Assembly (NCBI GenBank): GCA_035531955.1
Contig: DATKRZ010000081.1
Location: forward strand, 1-39,868
Reading direction: 5' to 3'
DNA from: Bog-756 sp035531955
GTDB taxonomy: Bacteria; Actinomycetota; Acidimicrobiia; Acidimicrobiales; RAAP-2
Length of the DNA stretch: 39,868 bases
Shown here: in pieces, positions 15,674 through 23,536 of the stretch
Position numbering within the stretch: the stretch's first letter is position 1
Layout of the letters: each line of letters opens with the position of its first letter
Notes under the pieces: model-generated
Databases searched by the model: none
Told to the model about the DNA's origin: nothing
The model's input: the letters and a program-made list of their open reading frames with translations, nothing else
Translations under genes and position numbers: made by a program

Positions 15674-17580
15674 CAGCAGCCCACGGTGGCATGGGAGGTC
15701 ACGGGGGCGGCCAGTTCGGCCCGGTGATGCGCTCCATGCGGCGGGACGACTCGGTGACCCAGCAGCAGGTGACCAAGGGCACGGCCAAGCGGATGGTCCA
15801 ATTCGCCCGGCCCTACCGGAAGATCCTGGCCTGGTTCTTAGTGCTGGTGGTCGTCGAGGCGGTGGTCGGGGTGATCAACCCACTCCTGTTCGCCTCGATC
15901 ATCGACAACGGGATCAAACACAACAACAAGAGCCTGGTCATCGGTCTGGCCCTGGTGGCCGGCGGACTGGCCATCGTCGACACCTTCCTCTCCATCGCTA
16001 TCCGCTGGGTCTCGGCCAAGGTCGGCGAAGGGCTCATCTTCGACATGCGGTCCCAGGTGTTCGGGCACATCCAGAAGATGCCAATCGCATTCTTCACCCG
16101 TACCCAGACCGGGGCATTGATCAGCCGGCTCAACAACGACGTGATCGGGGCCCAGCAGGCGTTCACCGACACCCTGTCGTCGGTGGTCTCCAACCTCATC
16201 AGTGTGACGCTGGTCCTCATCGTGATGTTCCTGCTGTCGTGGCAGATCACCCTGATCAGCCTCATCATCCTCCCGGTGTTCGTGCTCCCGGCCAAGCGCG
16301 TGGGGCGGCGGCTGTCCTCCATCACCCGGGAGTCCTACGCCCTCAATGCGCAGATGAACAACACCATGACCGAGCGCTTCAACGTATCGGGGGCCCTGCT
16401 GGTCAAGCTGTTCGGCCGTCCCACCGAGGAGCGGGGGTCGTTCGAAAGCAAAGCCGGCCGGGTCCGCGACATCGGGGTGACGCAGGCCATGTACGCCCGG
16501 ATCTTCATCGCCGCCCTCACCCTCACCGCCGCCCTCGCCACCGTCGTGGTCTACGGCTGGGGCGGGATCCAGGTCATCGACAAGACCCTCCAGCTGGGGA
16601 CGGTGGTGGCCCTGGCCTCCTACCTGGCCAGGCTGTACGGGCCGCTCACCGCCCTCTCCAATGTGCAAATCGACGTGATGACCGCCCTGGTCTCCTTCGA
16701 CCGGGTGTTCGAGATCCTCGACCTCCCCCCGATGATCGACGAGAAGCCGGACGCCGGGCCCGTTCCCCCGGGCCCCGCCCGTGTGGAATTCGACCACGTC
16801 GACTTCCGGTACCCGACGGCCGAGGAGGTCTCGCTGGCCTCGCTCGAGTCGGTGGCGGTGCTCGATCAGACCGTCTCCCAGCAGGTGCTGTTCGAAGTCG
16901 ACTTCACGGCCGAGCCGGGCCAGCTCGTCGCCCTGGTCGGACCCTCCGGTGCGGGCAAGACCACGATCAGCCACCTGCTGCCGCGGCTCTACGACGTCAA
17001 GTCGGGAGCCATCCGCATCAACGGGGTGGACGTGCGAGATGTGACCCTGGAGTCGCTGACGGCGGCCATCGGCGTGGTCACCCAGGACGCCCACCTCTTT
17101 CACGACACCATCCGGGGGAACCTCCTCTACGCCAAGCCCGATGCCACCCGCGGCGAACTGGATGCGGCCCTGGCCGGCGCGCAGATCGCCACCATGGTCG
17201 ACGGCCTGCCCGACGGGCTCGACACCGTGGTCGGCGACCGCGGCTACCGCCTGTCCGGCGGTGAGAAGCAGCGCCTGGCCATCGCCCGCATCCTGTTGAA
17301 GGCGCCCGAGATCGTCATCCTCGACGAGGCAACCGCCCACCTCGACTCGGAGTCCGAGGCCGCCGTGCAACAGGCCCTGGCCACCGCCCTGCACGGCCGT
17401 ACCTCCCTGGTCATCGCCCACCGGCTGTCGACGGTACGGGAGGCCGACGTGATCCTCGTGCTCGACCACGGGCGCATCGTCGAACGCGGGCGCCACGAGG
17501 AACTGCTGGCCGCCGGGGGACACTACGCCGAGCTCTACCACATCCAATTCGAACGCCAGCAGCCCTCCGACCTCATCTGA
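15670..17580 (+). CDS. ABC exporter, fused permease and ATPase
   Basis: 636 aa half-transporter of the type I exporter family, acting as a homo- or heterodimer in the inner membrane. Six transmembrane helices lie in about 55-340. The ATPase domain has Walker A GPSGAGKT, Q-loop VVTQDAHLF, signature LSGGEKQRLAI, Walker B IVILDEATAHLD and H-loop IAHRL. Between the start of the ATPase domain and Walker A there is an insertion (about 395-415, rich in Glu/Ser/Val) that lengthens this region relative to common exporters. The likely start is TTG 15670, coupled to a nine-codon leader ORF; ATG 15691 is the main alternative. Substrate unknown. Confidence 0.9.
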   Translation: MTAAHGGMGGHGGGQFGPVMRSMRRDDSVTQQQVTKGTAKRMVQFARPYRKILAWFLVLVVVEAVVGVINPLLFASIIDNGIKHNNKSLVIGLALVAGGLAIVDTFLSIAIRWVSAKVGEGLIFDMRSQVFGHIQKMPIAFFTRTQTGALISRLNNDVIGAQQAFTDTLSSVVSNLISVTLVLIVMFLLSWQITLISLIILPVFVLPAKRVGRRLSSITRESYALNAQMNNTMTERFNVSGALLVKLFGRPTEERGSFESKAGRVRDIGVTQAMYARIFIAALTLTAALATVVVYGWGGIQVIDKTLQLGTVVALASYLARLYGPLTALSNVQIDVMTALVSFDRVFEILDLPPMIDEKPDAGPVPPGPARVEFDHVDFRYPTAEEVSLASLESVAVLDQTVSQQVLFEVDFTAEPGQLVALVGPSGAGKTTISHLLPRLYDVKSGAIRINGVDVRDVTLESLTAAIGVVTQDAHLFHDTIRGNLLYAKPDATRGELDAALAGAQIATMVDGLPDGLDTVVGDRGYRLSGGEKQRLAIARILLKAPEIVILDEATAHLDSESEAAVQQALATALHGRTSLVIAHRLSTVREADVILVLDHGRIVERGRHEELLAAGGHYAELYHIQFERQQPSDLI

Positions 17581-17593
17581 CCCGTCCCTTGGG

Positions 17594-18136
17594 TCAGCCC
17601 ACCCTGCGGTGGTTGGCTCCGATCAGCGTCAGTGCGAGTACCGCGGGCACCTCGCCCGGGTTCGACCAACGGTGCCTGGTGCCGTTCTGGACATAGGTGT
17701 CTCCGGCATTCAGGGTCACCTTTGCACCGTCGTCCAGTTCGAGGGTGGCCTGACCCGAGAGCACGATGCCGTAGTCGATGGTGGCGGTGGTGTGCATGCC
17801 CGGGTGCTCGCGCTCGGCGTGGGCGGCCAGGCCGGGCAGTTTCTGCTCCAGCTCTGCGAAGGCGAGCCGGATGTCGAGGTCCGCCGGGGGGCCTCCACCG
17901 CGGTCGGGCGGGATAGTGAAGAACCCGAAGCGGAAGCCGCCGAGCGGTGGGAAGTAGGCCACGGCGTCAGGTATGGACCCGTCGTCGGGAAAGGTGGGCG
18001 CGGAGTCGGCGCCCCAGATCTGGTGGAACTCCATGCCCGGCATCAGGGACACCTCGACGGCCGGCACCGACTCGTCACGGACGAACACCGCCCTGCCCTC
18101 GGCGTCGTGCCCGGTCACCACTCGCCGTGCCTCCAT
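17594..18136 (-). CDS. cupin-domain protein
   Basis: 180 aa. The C-terminal half is a cupin: HTTATIDYGIVLSGQATLELDD, then LNAGDTYVQNGTRHRWSNPGEVPAVL, carrying the two cupin motifs with His residues. The N-terminal segment (about 1-100) includes a WGADSAPTFPDDG stretch and a Gly/Pro-rich region. Metal-dependent dioxygenase, isomerase or binding roles are all possible. ATG 18136 has AAGGAGG just upstream. It is convergent with the ABC exporter, with only 13 bp between stops. Frames continuing upstream have shadow composition. Confidence 0.8.
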   Translation of the reverse strand: MEARRVVTGHDAEGRAVFVRDESVPAVEVSLMPGMEFHQIWGADSAPTFPDDGSIPDAVAYFPPLGGFRFGFFTIPPDRGGGPPADLDIRLAFAELEQKLPGLAAHAEREHPGMHTTATIDYGIVLSGQATLELDDGAKVTLNAGDTYVQNGTRHRWSNPGEVPAVLALTLIGANHRRVG

Positions 18137-18270
18137 GGCCCTCCTTCGGTCGGCTCCCCCCGTCCCTCCCGGCCCGCAACCGGCCGGCGCAGCGACCAAT
18201 TGGAGGGTGGGTGGAAGGACACCCCGACGATAGGGCACCCTCGGACGCCCCGGTAGGGCGCCGAATCCGG

Positions 18271-18732
18271 TCACTGCCCGGCAGGCGGCTCTCCGTCCCA
18301 AGCGTGCTCGGTCCAACGAGTCCCGTCCCACCATCGGAGCTGGTGGGAACCGCTCGGGTCTGGGTGCCAACCGGGCGGGGCCGCGGCCGGATAGGGGTTG
18401 GGGACGGGAGGACTGGGCTCCCAGCCCGAATAGGTCATGTGGCCCGGACCATAGCGGCCGGCGGCCGCCGCCCCCTCGACGGCGATCAGCTTCTTGCGGA
18501 TCCTGAACCAGTAGATCAGCGCCGGAATGGCGAAGACATTGACCAGGACGACCAGCAGGACCCAGAGGACCTTCTCCTGCCCGGCCAGCTTCCATTGCCA
18601 ATCCGGACGCCTGACGATGTCCACCAGGGCGACGACCAACATCACCAGGGAGCCGACGATCACCACCAGGTAGAGGACGAACAGCACGACGAGGCCCACT
18701 CCGAACGCACCGGAGCCGGTCATAGCGCCCAT
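18271..18732 (-). CDS. membrane protein with PLDc_N-like helices and DUF2510 domain
   Basis: 153 aa. Two N-terminal transmembrane helices (about 12-38 and 57-76) have the WQWKLAGQEKVLWVLLVVLVN...IYWF pattern of phospholipase-D-nuclease N-terminal (PLDc_N) segments. A Pro/Gly linker leads to a C-terminal DUF2510 domain, PPGWHPDPSGSHQLRWWDGTRWTEH. DUF2510 is a largely actinobacterial domain of unknown function. The minus-strand -10 candidate TAGCCT (18741-18746) is 8 nt before ATG 18732, so the mRNA is probably leaderless. A second ATG three codons later is possible. Confidence 0.85.
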   Translation of the reverse strand: MGAMTGSGAFGVGLVVLFVLYLVVIVGSLVMLVVALVDIVRRPDWQWKLAGQEKVLWVLLVVLVNVFAIPALIYWFRIRKKLIAVEGAAAAGRYGPGHMTYSGWEPSPPVPNPYPAAAPPGWHPDPSGSHQLRWWDGTRWTEHAWDGEPPAGQ

Positions 18733-18817
18733 ATCGATCCAGGCTACGTGGAAGCGGAGGCGGTCAGGGGCACGGTGGACCCGAAGGACGCCCCGGGTTC
18801 AATTCGCCGGCTACCGC

Positions 18818-19573
18818 TCAGAGGGAGGTTGCCGACCAGTTCACCTGGGTGGGGGGGACCAAAGGCCCGCCGACATCGAGCTGTATGTCCTCCCGGGAGC
18901 CGAGCGGGATGTCCCGTGGATCGCCCCGGGCGATGTGACCGTTGACGAAGGCGGTGACCGGCCCGGTGGCGGGACCGGCCTGGTCCGGGCCCAGCGGCTG
19001 CCTCCAGAGGTCGAAGAAATCACCGAGGGTGTACGTGTTGCCCACCGGCGACTCGATATGGATCACGCCGTCCTGCGCATGGACGTGGAGCCAGTAGTAG
19101 CACTGGGACGCCGAATCGAACTGACCGTTCGCCGTCTCCTGCACGATCGGGAGCACGATGCCGATGCCCGCAGGCACCGGACGGAGTTGCCCGTTCACGT
19201 ACACGCTCAGGTGGGTGTGCACGTGGTAGGCCACCTGTTCGGTCGAGTTGCACTGGACGCCGCCGACCGGTTGGCCGGTGGCCGCGGTCGAGAACGGCGC
19301 CAGCGGGGTGCCCTCCTCCAGGGGCACGCCTTCGGGCCCGGGCGGACCGGACACGGTCTGGTTCGCACCCAGCGTGCTCGGCGGCGAGGCACCGCCGGGA
19401 CCTCCCGACCCTCCGGACCCGCTGGCGACGACGCCGATGAGCACACCCGCCACGGCGAGGACGGCCACCGCCACGAGCACCCGGGCCACCCTCCGCGGTG
19501 CCGGCCGGGCCTCTACAGCGTCTGGAGGACGCCGCACCGGGTCCTTCCCTGCATCTGTCTGTCTGCGGGTCAT
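18818..19573 (-). CDS. membrane-anchored His-rich extracellular protein, unknown function
   Basis: 251 aa. A positively charged N terminus, one transmembrane helix (about 31-50) and a Gly/Ser/Pro-rich linker precede an extracellular domain. The domain carries a HVHTHL histidine cluster, a YYWLHVHAQDGVIHIESP block, FFDLWRQPLGP and a closing VTAFVNG. The spaced histidines suggest metal binding (copper or zinc), but no characterised family is recognised. Two cysteines (in VQCNS and SQCYY) could form a disulfide. ATG 19573 has AAAGGAG 5 nt upstream. Confidence 0.7.
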   Translation of the reverse strand: MTRRQTDAGKDPVRRPPDAVEARPAPRRVARVLVAVAVLAVAGVLIGVVASGSGGSGGPGGASPPSTLGANQTVSGPPGPEGVPLEEGTPLAPFSTAATGQPVGGVQCNSTEQVAYHVHTHLSVYVNGQLRPVPAGIGIVLPIVQETANGQFDSASQCYYWLHVHAQDGVIHIESPVGNTYTLGDFFDLWRQPLGPDQAGPATGPVTAFVNGHIARGDPRDIPLGSREDIQLDVGGPLVPPTQVNWSATSL

Positions 19574-19747
19574 TCGAGCTCCTTTTGGGAGTTGTGTGGG
19601 CGCGACCGGCGCGCCGTCGGTTTCGGCGAATGGTGTGGGTCCGGGTCATCGGTGAGCACCCGCGACGATTGAGAGTTGGCGGTGGCCTAGATCACCGAGG
19701 AGGATCGCCTCGCCCGGTGTCCAGTGGGCGGGACGCCGCTTCGTTGA

Positions 19748-20131
19748 TCAGAGTGCGAAGAATGACCAGCGCGGGGGCCTGAGGATTCCTCGGTGGACCC
19801 CCGTCGGCAGACGGGCTGAGACCCTCGGTCGGCAGAAGCGGCGAAGGGGTGTGCTGCACAGGAAGACGAATCCGACGATGAAGGCCGCCACCTCCGACAA
19901 CGCGGGACCGGATCCGTCCGGGGATCCGGCGGGGGCGCAGTGGGCGGATCTCGACGGGCACACCCCGCTGCCCATCCGGGGGGCGGGCGAGCTCGCCGGG
20001 TGCACGGCGGCTCCCGGTGGTGCCTGGTCATCGGCTCCCGCCGCATGTAGGCCGGCGATCAGGGCCACGACCACGATCACCACCACCACAAAGGCACTCG
20101 CCGCTGCCCCGAGGCGGAGCCGACCTCCCAT
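19748..20131 (-). CDS. small membrane protein, unknown
   Basis: 127 aa. An N-terminal transmembrane helix (about 8-30), a Pro/Ser/Ala-rich loop with two cysteines, and a second hydrophobic stretch (LSEVAAFIVGFVFL) followed by a basic tail. No family recognised. Evidence that it is real: the minus-strand TAGCCT at 20138-20143 lies exactly 6 nt before ATG 20131, the same leaderless arrangement as neighbouring genes. The C-terminal third has weaker coding character, so the true end or a frameshift is uncertain. Confidence 0.5.
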   Translation of the reverse strand: MGGRLRLGAAASAFVVVVIVVVALIAGLHAAGADDQAPPGAAVHPASSPAPRMGSGVCPSRSAHCAPAGSPDGSGPALSEVAAFIVGFVFLCSTPLRRFCRPRVSARLPTGVHRGILRPPRWSFFAL

Positions 20132-20195
20132 CCGGAAAGGCTACAGGCCGGAAACCGCGTGGAGGGCGTCGCACTCGGGGAGGAGCCGCCCGTGG

Positions 20196-20582
20196 CTAGG
20201 CCTCCCCGGAGAGCATCTTGGTGATCTGGGCCAGGTCGAAGTAGTCGCGCCAGGCGCTGATCCTGCCGTTCCGGACCTCGAAGGTACCCATGACCGGCAG
20301 CGCCGCCTCGGTCTGACCGACGGTGAAGGTGTCGACCCGCTCGGTGAGCACCAGGTTGCCGCGAACGGCCAGGTTGACGGTCTCGATCACCATGCCGTCG
20401 CACATGGCGAAGAATCCGTCGATGAAGGCCACGGCGGCGTCGATGCCGACCGCGGGATCCATGGGCATGTTGTGGTAGACGACGTCATCGGTGAAGAACG
20501 GGCGCAGGGCCTCGGCGTCGTGCTTGGCGAACGTGGCGCAGAAGTCGCGCACGACCCGTTCCGCATCCTCTGGGACTCCCAT
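20196..20582 (-). CDS. limonene-1,2-epoxide hydrolase-like protein
   Basis: 128 aa, NTF2/SnoaL-like fold. All five residues of the limonene-epoxide hydrolase site can be matched: Y36-x-N38 (VYHN), R82-x-D84 (TERVD), and D113 in WRDYFD. The enzyme would add water to an epoxide in one step. Good ribosome-binding site AGGAGG 7 nt before ATG 20582. The natural substrate is unknown; in steroid- and terpene-degrading actinomycetes such enzymes act on lipid epoxides. Confidence 0.8.
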   Translation of the reverse strand: MGVPEDAERVVRDFCATFAKHDAEALRPFFTDDVVYHNMPMDPAVGIDAAVAFIDGFFAMCDGMVIETVNLAVRGNLVLTERVDTFTVGQTEAALPVMGTFEVRNGRISAWRDYFDLAQITKMLSGEA

Positions 20583-20716
20583 GGTCGAACCTCCTGTTGG
20601 GGCGGTCAGGACCGGTTCAGGCTAGCGAACATCCCGTGCCGAACGGCCTCCGGGTGCCACCCCTCCGACGGGACAGAGGACGACCCTCGGGACGCGACCG
20701 GCCCGGTCCGAGGGGG

Positions 20717-20746
20717 TTGACATGTGACTATTTAGTCACATATTGT
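20717..20746 (+). promoter_or_regulatory. promoter with perfect operator for the ArsR-SRPBCC gene
   Basis: A consensus -35 TTGACA (20717-20722) is followed by the perfect palindrome ATGTGACTATTTAGTCACAT (20722-20741, 9-bp arms, 2-nt spacer). The -10 is TATTGT (20741-20746, spacing 18) or CATATT (20739-20744, spacing 16). The operator fills the spacer, so a bound dimer would exclude RNA polymerase. Autoregulation by the downstream ArsR-type protein is the natural inference. Confidence 0.8.
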
Positions 20747-20753
20747 GGCCGGG

Positions 20754-21506
20754 GTGGACGAAGTGTTCAGGGCCCTCGCCGATCCGACCCGGAGGAACCT
20801 GCTCGACCAGCTCTTCCGCCAGGACGGGCAGTCGCTGGGCTCGCTCGAGGGGCGCTTCTCGATCACCCGGTTCGGTGTGATGAAGCACCTGAAGCAACTC
20901 GAGGAGGCCGGCCTGGTGGTCAGCAGGCGACAAGGCCGCGAGAAGCTCCATTTCCTGAACCCCGTCCCGATCCGGCTGATCCACGACCGGTGGGTCAGCA
21001 AGTACACCGAGCCGTGGGCGGCCGCCCTCAGCGAAATCAAGAACAGACTGGAGAGTCCCATGGAGAAGGTCTTCGAGATCTACATCCGCACCACCCCGGA
21101 GCGCCTCTGGGAGGCGATCACCGACCCCGAGATACGGACCAAGTACAACTTCGGGGCCGCCGTCAACTCGGACTGGAAGGTCGGCTCGCGCCTGGAGATG
21201 GGTGCGCCGAAGGCCGATGGGCTCCTCGGCGAGGGGGAAGTCCTCGAAGTCGACCCTCCGCACCGCCTGGTCCACACCTTGGTCGCGCTGTGGAGCGATG
21301 AGGTGAGGAGCGAAGGTGCGTCGCGGGTGACCTGGGAGATCGAGCCGGTCGCCGACTCCTGTCATCTGACCGTGACCCACGACGAGCTGCGCGACGGGGC
21401 CAACGCGGAGCTGTACGGCGGCTGGCCGATGATCCTGTCCGGCCTCAAGACCTGGCTCGAGTCGGGTGAGCTGCTCACCACACCGGGCTCGCTGATGTAC
21501 GGATGA
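20754..21506 (+). CDS. ArsR-family regulator fused to SRPBCC (AHSA1-like) domain
   Basis: 250 aa. N-terminal winged helix (1-95): MDEVFRALADPTRRNLLDQLF, the recognition region ITRFGVMKHLKQLEEAGLVVSRRQGREKLHFLNP. It has no ArsR metal-binding cysteines. From about residue 103 an SRPBCC/AHSA1 domain begins (MEKVFEIYIRTTPERLWEAITDPE), normally encoded by a separate downstream gene, here in the same frame. Start: GTG 20754 gives the family-typical N terminus and lies 7 nt after the -10; GTG 20745 is in frame but leaves too little space. The mRNA is therefore probably leaderless. The SRPBCC pocket could bind a hydrophobic ligand that releases the operator. Confidence 0.9.
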   Translation: MDEVFRALADPTRRNLLDQLFRQDGQSLGSLEGRFSITRFGVMKHLKQLEEAGLVVSRRQGREKLHFLNPVPIRLIHDRWVSKYTEPWAAALSEIKNRLESPMEKVFEIYIRTTPERLWEAITDPEIRTKYNFGAAVNSDWKVGSRLEMGAPKADGLLGEGEVLEVDPPHRLVHTLVALWSDEVRSEGASRVTWEIEPVADSCHLTVTHDELRDGANAELYGGWPMILSGLKTWLESGELLTTPGSLMYG

Positions 21507-21765
21507 GTGCGGGCGAGGCTTCTCTCGGCTGAGGTCGGGTAGGGAAGGTCCCCGGCCCGGCAACCTCGGAGGCCCCCAGCGGATTGCTCGGGTGCGCCGA
21601 GTTGTCAGCACCCACAGCGGCAAGCGGTGCGTCCAGGGGATCGAAGTCCCACTGTTACATCCGTCGGGCAATCGACGGGGACGCCACCCTGCCCGGATGC
21701 ATCGCTCGACTATCCTTGCTCGTCGACTCCGACGGCGCCCGGCGGTCGGTGCGAAAGAGTTCCTG

Positions 21766-22389
21766 ATGCACATCCCCGCCCCCGATCGCAGCACCGGCGA
21801 GTCGGAGTGGCGCACATTCGTCCAGCGCCAGGGCTTCGGTCACCTGGTCGCCGCCGGACTCGGTCGCGACGTGCCGGTGGTCGTGCCGACGCAGTTCATC
21901 CTGGAGAGCGAACAGGTCCTGCTCCATCTGGCCGGTCCCAACCCGATCTTCGAAGCGCTCGCCGAGCAGCCGCGGGTCGTGCTCAGCGTCGCCGGCGACT
22001 GGGCCTTCATACCGTCGGCGTGGAAGGCCATCGGGAACGAGGACCCGATGCTCGGTATCCCGACCACCTACTACGCCGCCGTGCAGCTGGCGGGGGTGGC
22101 CACGGTGGAGAGCGAACCGGCGATGGTGGCGGCGGTGCTGCGGAGACAGCTGGCCGCGCTCCAGCCCGAGACCCCGGTGTCCGATCCCGAGCTGGCCCAC
22201 CCGGGCAGGCTCCGGAGCATCCGGGCCATCGTTATCGCGGTGGACTCGGTCCGGGCCAAGTTCAAGTACGGAGGCAATGTCGACGAGCACCACCGGCTCG
22301 CCGTGGTCGAACGGCTTCGGGCCCGGGGCGGCCCCGGTGACGACGCCGCCGCCATTAGGGCGGCCTCTTGGACCCGACCGGCGATCTGA
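21766..22389 (+). CDS. PaiB-type FMN-binding protein
   Basis: 207 aa. N terminus MHIPAPDR, and split-barrel blocks VVVPTQFILESEQVLLHLAGPNPIFEAL, VVLSVAGDWAFIPSAW, IPTTYYAAVQLAGVATVE, IRAIVIAVDSVRAKFKYGGN. This pattern matches FMN-binding negative transcriptional regulators (PaiB family). ATG 21766 is chosen because the MHIP start is family-typical. No good ribosome-binding site is seen. The 259-bp gap before it (21507-21765) holds no recognisable gene; TATCCT about 55 nt upstream is a weak -10 candidate. Confidence 0.8.
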   Translation: MHIPAPDRSTGESEWRTFVQRQGFGHLVAAGLGRDVPVVVPTQFILESEQVLLHLAGPNPIFEALAEQPRVVLSVAGDWAFIPSAWKAIGNEDPMLGIPTTYYAAVQLAGVATVESEPAMVAAVLRRQLAALQPETPVSDPELAHPGRLRSIRAIVIAVDSVRAKFKYGGNVDEHHRLAVVERLRARGGPGDDAAAIRAASWTRPAI

Positions 22390-22405
22390 GCCGCGGCCAG
22401 GCCGC

Positions 22406-22660
22406 TCAACCGGCGGCCAGTGCCCTTCTTCGCAGTGGCGGGAGGGTGGGAGGAGGTTGGCGGCGCGGCGGCAGCCCGGCCAGCAGCTCGGTCGTGGCCT
22501 CGGTCACCTTGCGAACGGCGACCTCGAAGGCGTCCTCGGTCGCGGGTGACGTCGCCTGGACGCCACTGACCTTTCGCACGTACTGGCGGGCGGCAGCCTC
22601 GATCTCCTCACCGGTGGCCCGGGGCTCGAGACCACGGAGCGTGGTGATGTTGCGGCACAT
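22406..22660 (-). CDS. DUF2277 protein
   Basis: 84 aa. The start MCRNITTLRGLEPRATGEEIEAAARQYVRKVSG is the DUF2277 signature (MCRNI...L...EP.AT..E...AA.QYVRK.SG), followed by the helix FEVAVRKVTEATTELLAGL. Function unknown for the family. The minus-strand TAGCCT at 22667-22672 lies exactly 6 nt before ATG 22660, indicating a leaderless mRNA. It converges with the PaiB-like gene across 16 bp. Confidence 0.85.
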   Translation of the reverse strand: MCRNITTLRGLEPRATGEEIEAAARQYVRKVSGVQATSPATEDAFEVAVRKVTEATTELLAGLPPRRQPPPTLPPLRRRALAAG

Positions 22661-22736
22661 GCCCCAAGGCTACGCCGGATCGGAGGGAGCCCACGGACCC
22701 CGGAGGGCCGCGGCGAGCAAGCGGCCGGGCCGGCCG

Positions 22737-22776
22737 GCGGCCGTCAGTCATGCCGAGCGGCCGTCAGGTCATGCCG
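22737..22776. repeat. tandem near-identical 19/20-bp repeat
   Basis: GCGGCCGTCAGTCATGCCG (22737-22755) and GCGGCCGTCAGGTCATGCCG (22757-22776) differ by one inserted G. The second copy contains the stop codon of the small minus-strand gene 22769-22948. It looks like a recent slippage or duplication at the gene's 3' end. Confidence 0.6.
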
Positions 22777-22948
22777 CCTCGCCGACGCACAACGAGCGCT
22801 CGCCCTTGTCGTGGGAGTCTCCCGGGTCGAGGCCGCGATCCGACGACCCCTCGGTCGACCCGGCCGGGGTGGCCCGGTCGGTCGGGACCCGGCCGGTCGG
22901 TGCGCGTGGATCGTGGTGCCTCGTTCTGAGATCGTGGTGGTCAACCAT
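22769..22948 (-). CDS. small hydrophilic protein, unknown
   Basis: 59 aa, strongly charged and rich in His, Arg, Asp and Gly, with no hydrophobic segment: MVDHHDLRTRHHDPRAP at the N terminus and a single Cys near the C terminus. Not recognised. Its reality is supported by a strong ribosome-binding site (AAAGGAG 8 nt before ATG 22948). It is probably intrinsically disordered. It lies downstream of the intrinsic terminator of the next minus-strand gene, so it should have its own promoter, which I could not place. Confidence 0.5.
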   Translation of the reverse strand: MVDHHDLRTRHHDPRAPTGRVPTDRATPAGSTEGSSDRGLDPGDSHDKGERSLCVGEAA

Positions 22949-23081
22949 GTCGTTCTCCTTTCGGTCGTTTCGTTGGTGTGGCTCGGGCCGGCTCGGTGCA
23001 GCCGGCAGATGGTTCGGTTCCCCTCGGGCCGGTGACGCTGCCCCGTCCTCCGACCGGGGCAGGGTCGGACCAAGACGGTCC

Positions 23082-23118
23082 AAAACAAAAAGGAGCCGCT
23101 TCCTAAGAAGCGACTCCT
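23082..23118 (-). terminator. intrinsic terminator (minus strand)
   Basis: On the minus strand a 12-bp stem (AGGAGTCGCTTC / GAAGCGGCTCCT, one G-U pair, 4-nt loop TTAG) is followed by TTTTGTTTT. On the plus strand the same position would be a C-A mismatch without T-tract, so the orientation is clear. It ends the transcript of the small gene 23148-23354, about 30 nt after its stop. Confidence 0.9.
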
Positions 23119-23147
23119 CGACGGTTCCAGACCCTGTCAGTGTCTGT

Positions 23148-23354
23148 TCATTCCGTCTGGAGTGCCTCCCGAACTGCCTTGGCGCTGGAGACGAGGGCGT
23201 CCTTGCTGCACGCCCGCGACACGCCGGCAATGGATACGGCCATGGCTGACGGAATCTGACCCGCGGCCTGGTCGGAGGCCGTCGGCCCTCCGTCGGCCTG
23301 ATTCTCAGGGTTCGACTGAATCCCCGGGCTCGACGACTTCTCCCTGCTCCTCAC
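23148..23354 (-). CDS. small unknown protein with its own promoter and terminator
   Basis: 68 aa from GTG 23354. Polar N-terminal half (REKSSSPGIQSNPENQADGG) and a more structured C-terminal half (AMAVSIAGVSRACSKDALVSSAKAVREAL). No family recognised. The -10 candidate TACAAT (minus strand, 23362-23367; 5 of 6 to TATAAT) lies 7 nt before the GTG. The frame can be extended to ATG 23363 or 23414, but those starts would lie upstream of the inferred transcript start. A strong intrinsic terminator follows, giving a compact transcript of about 270 nt. A regulatory RNA function is an alternative. Confidence 0.55.
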   Translation of the reverse strand: MRSREKSSSPGIQSNPENQADGGPTASDQAAGQIPSAMAVSIAGVSRACSKDALVSSAKAVREALQTE

Positions 23355-23536
23355 GCCAGCCATTGTAGCGGTGCAGACGGCGGAGTGGGCGGCATCTGAC
23401 GCATTTTCATGCATTTCTCCGACAGAGAGGCGGCCTCCGGCGTCGGCCGGCGACCACCACTCTGACCGCCCGACCCCGTCGCCGGCCCGTCGCGGGAACC
23501 GCCGGCGCCCTCACCTGCGGCCGTTACCGTTGGCGG

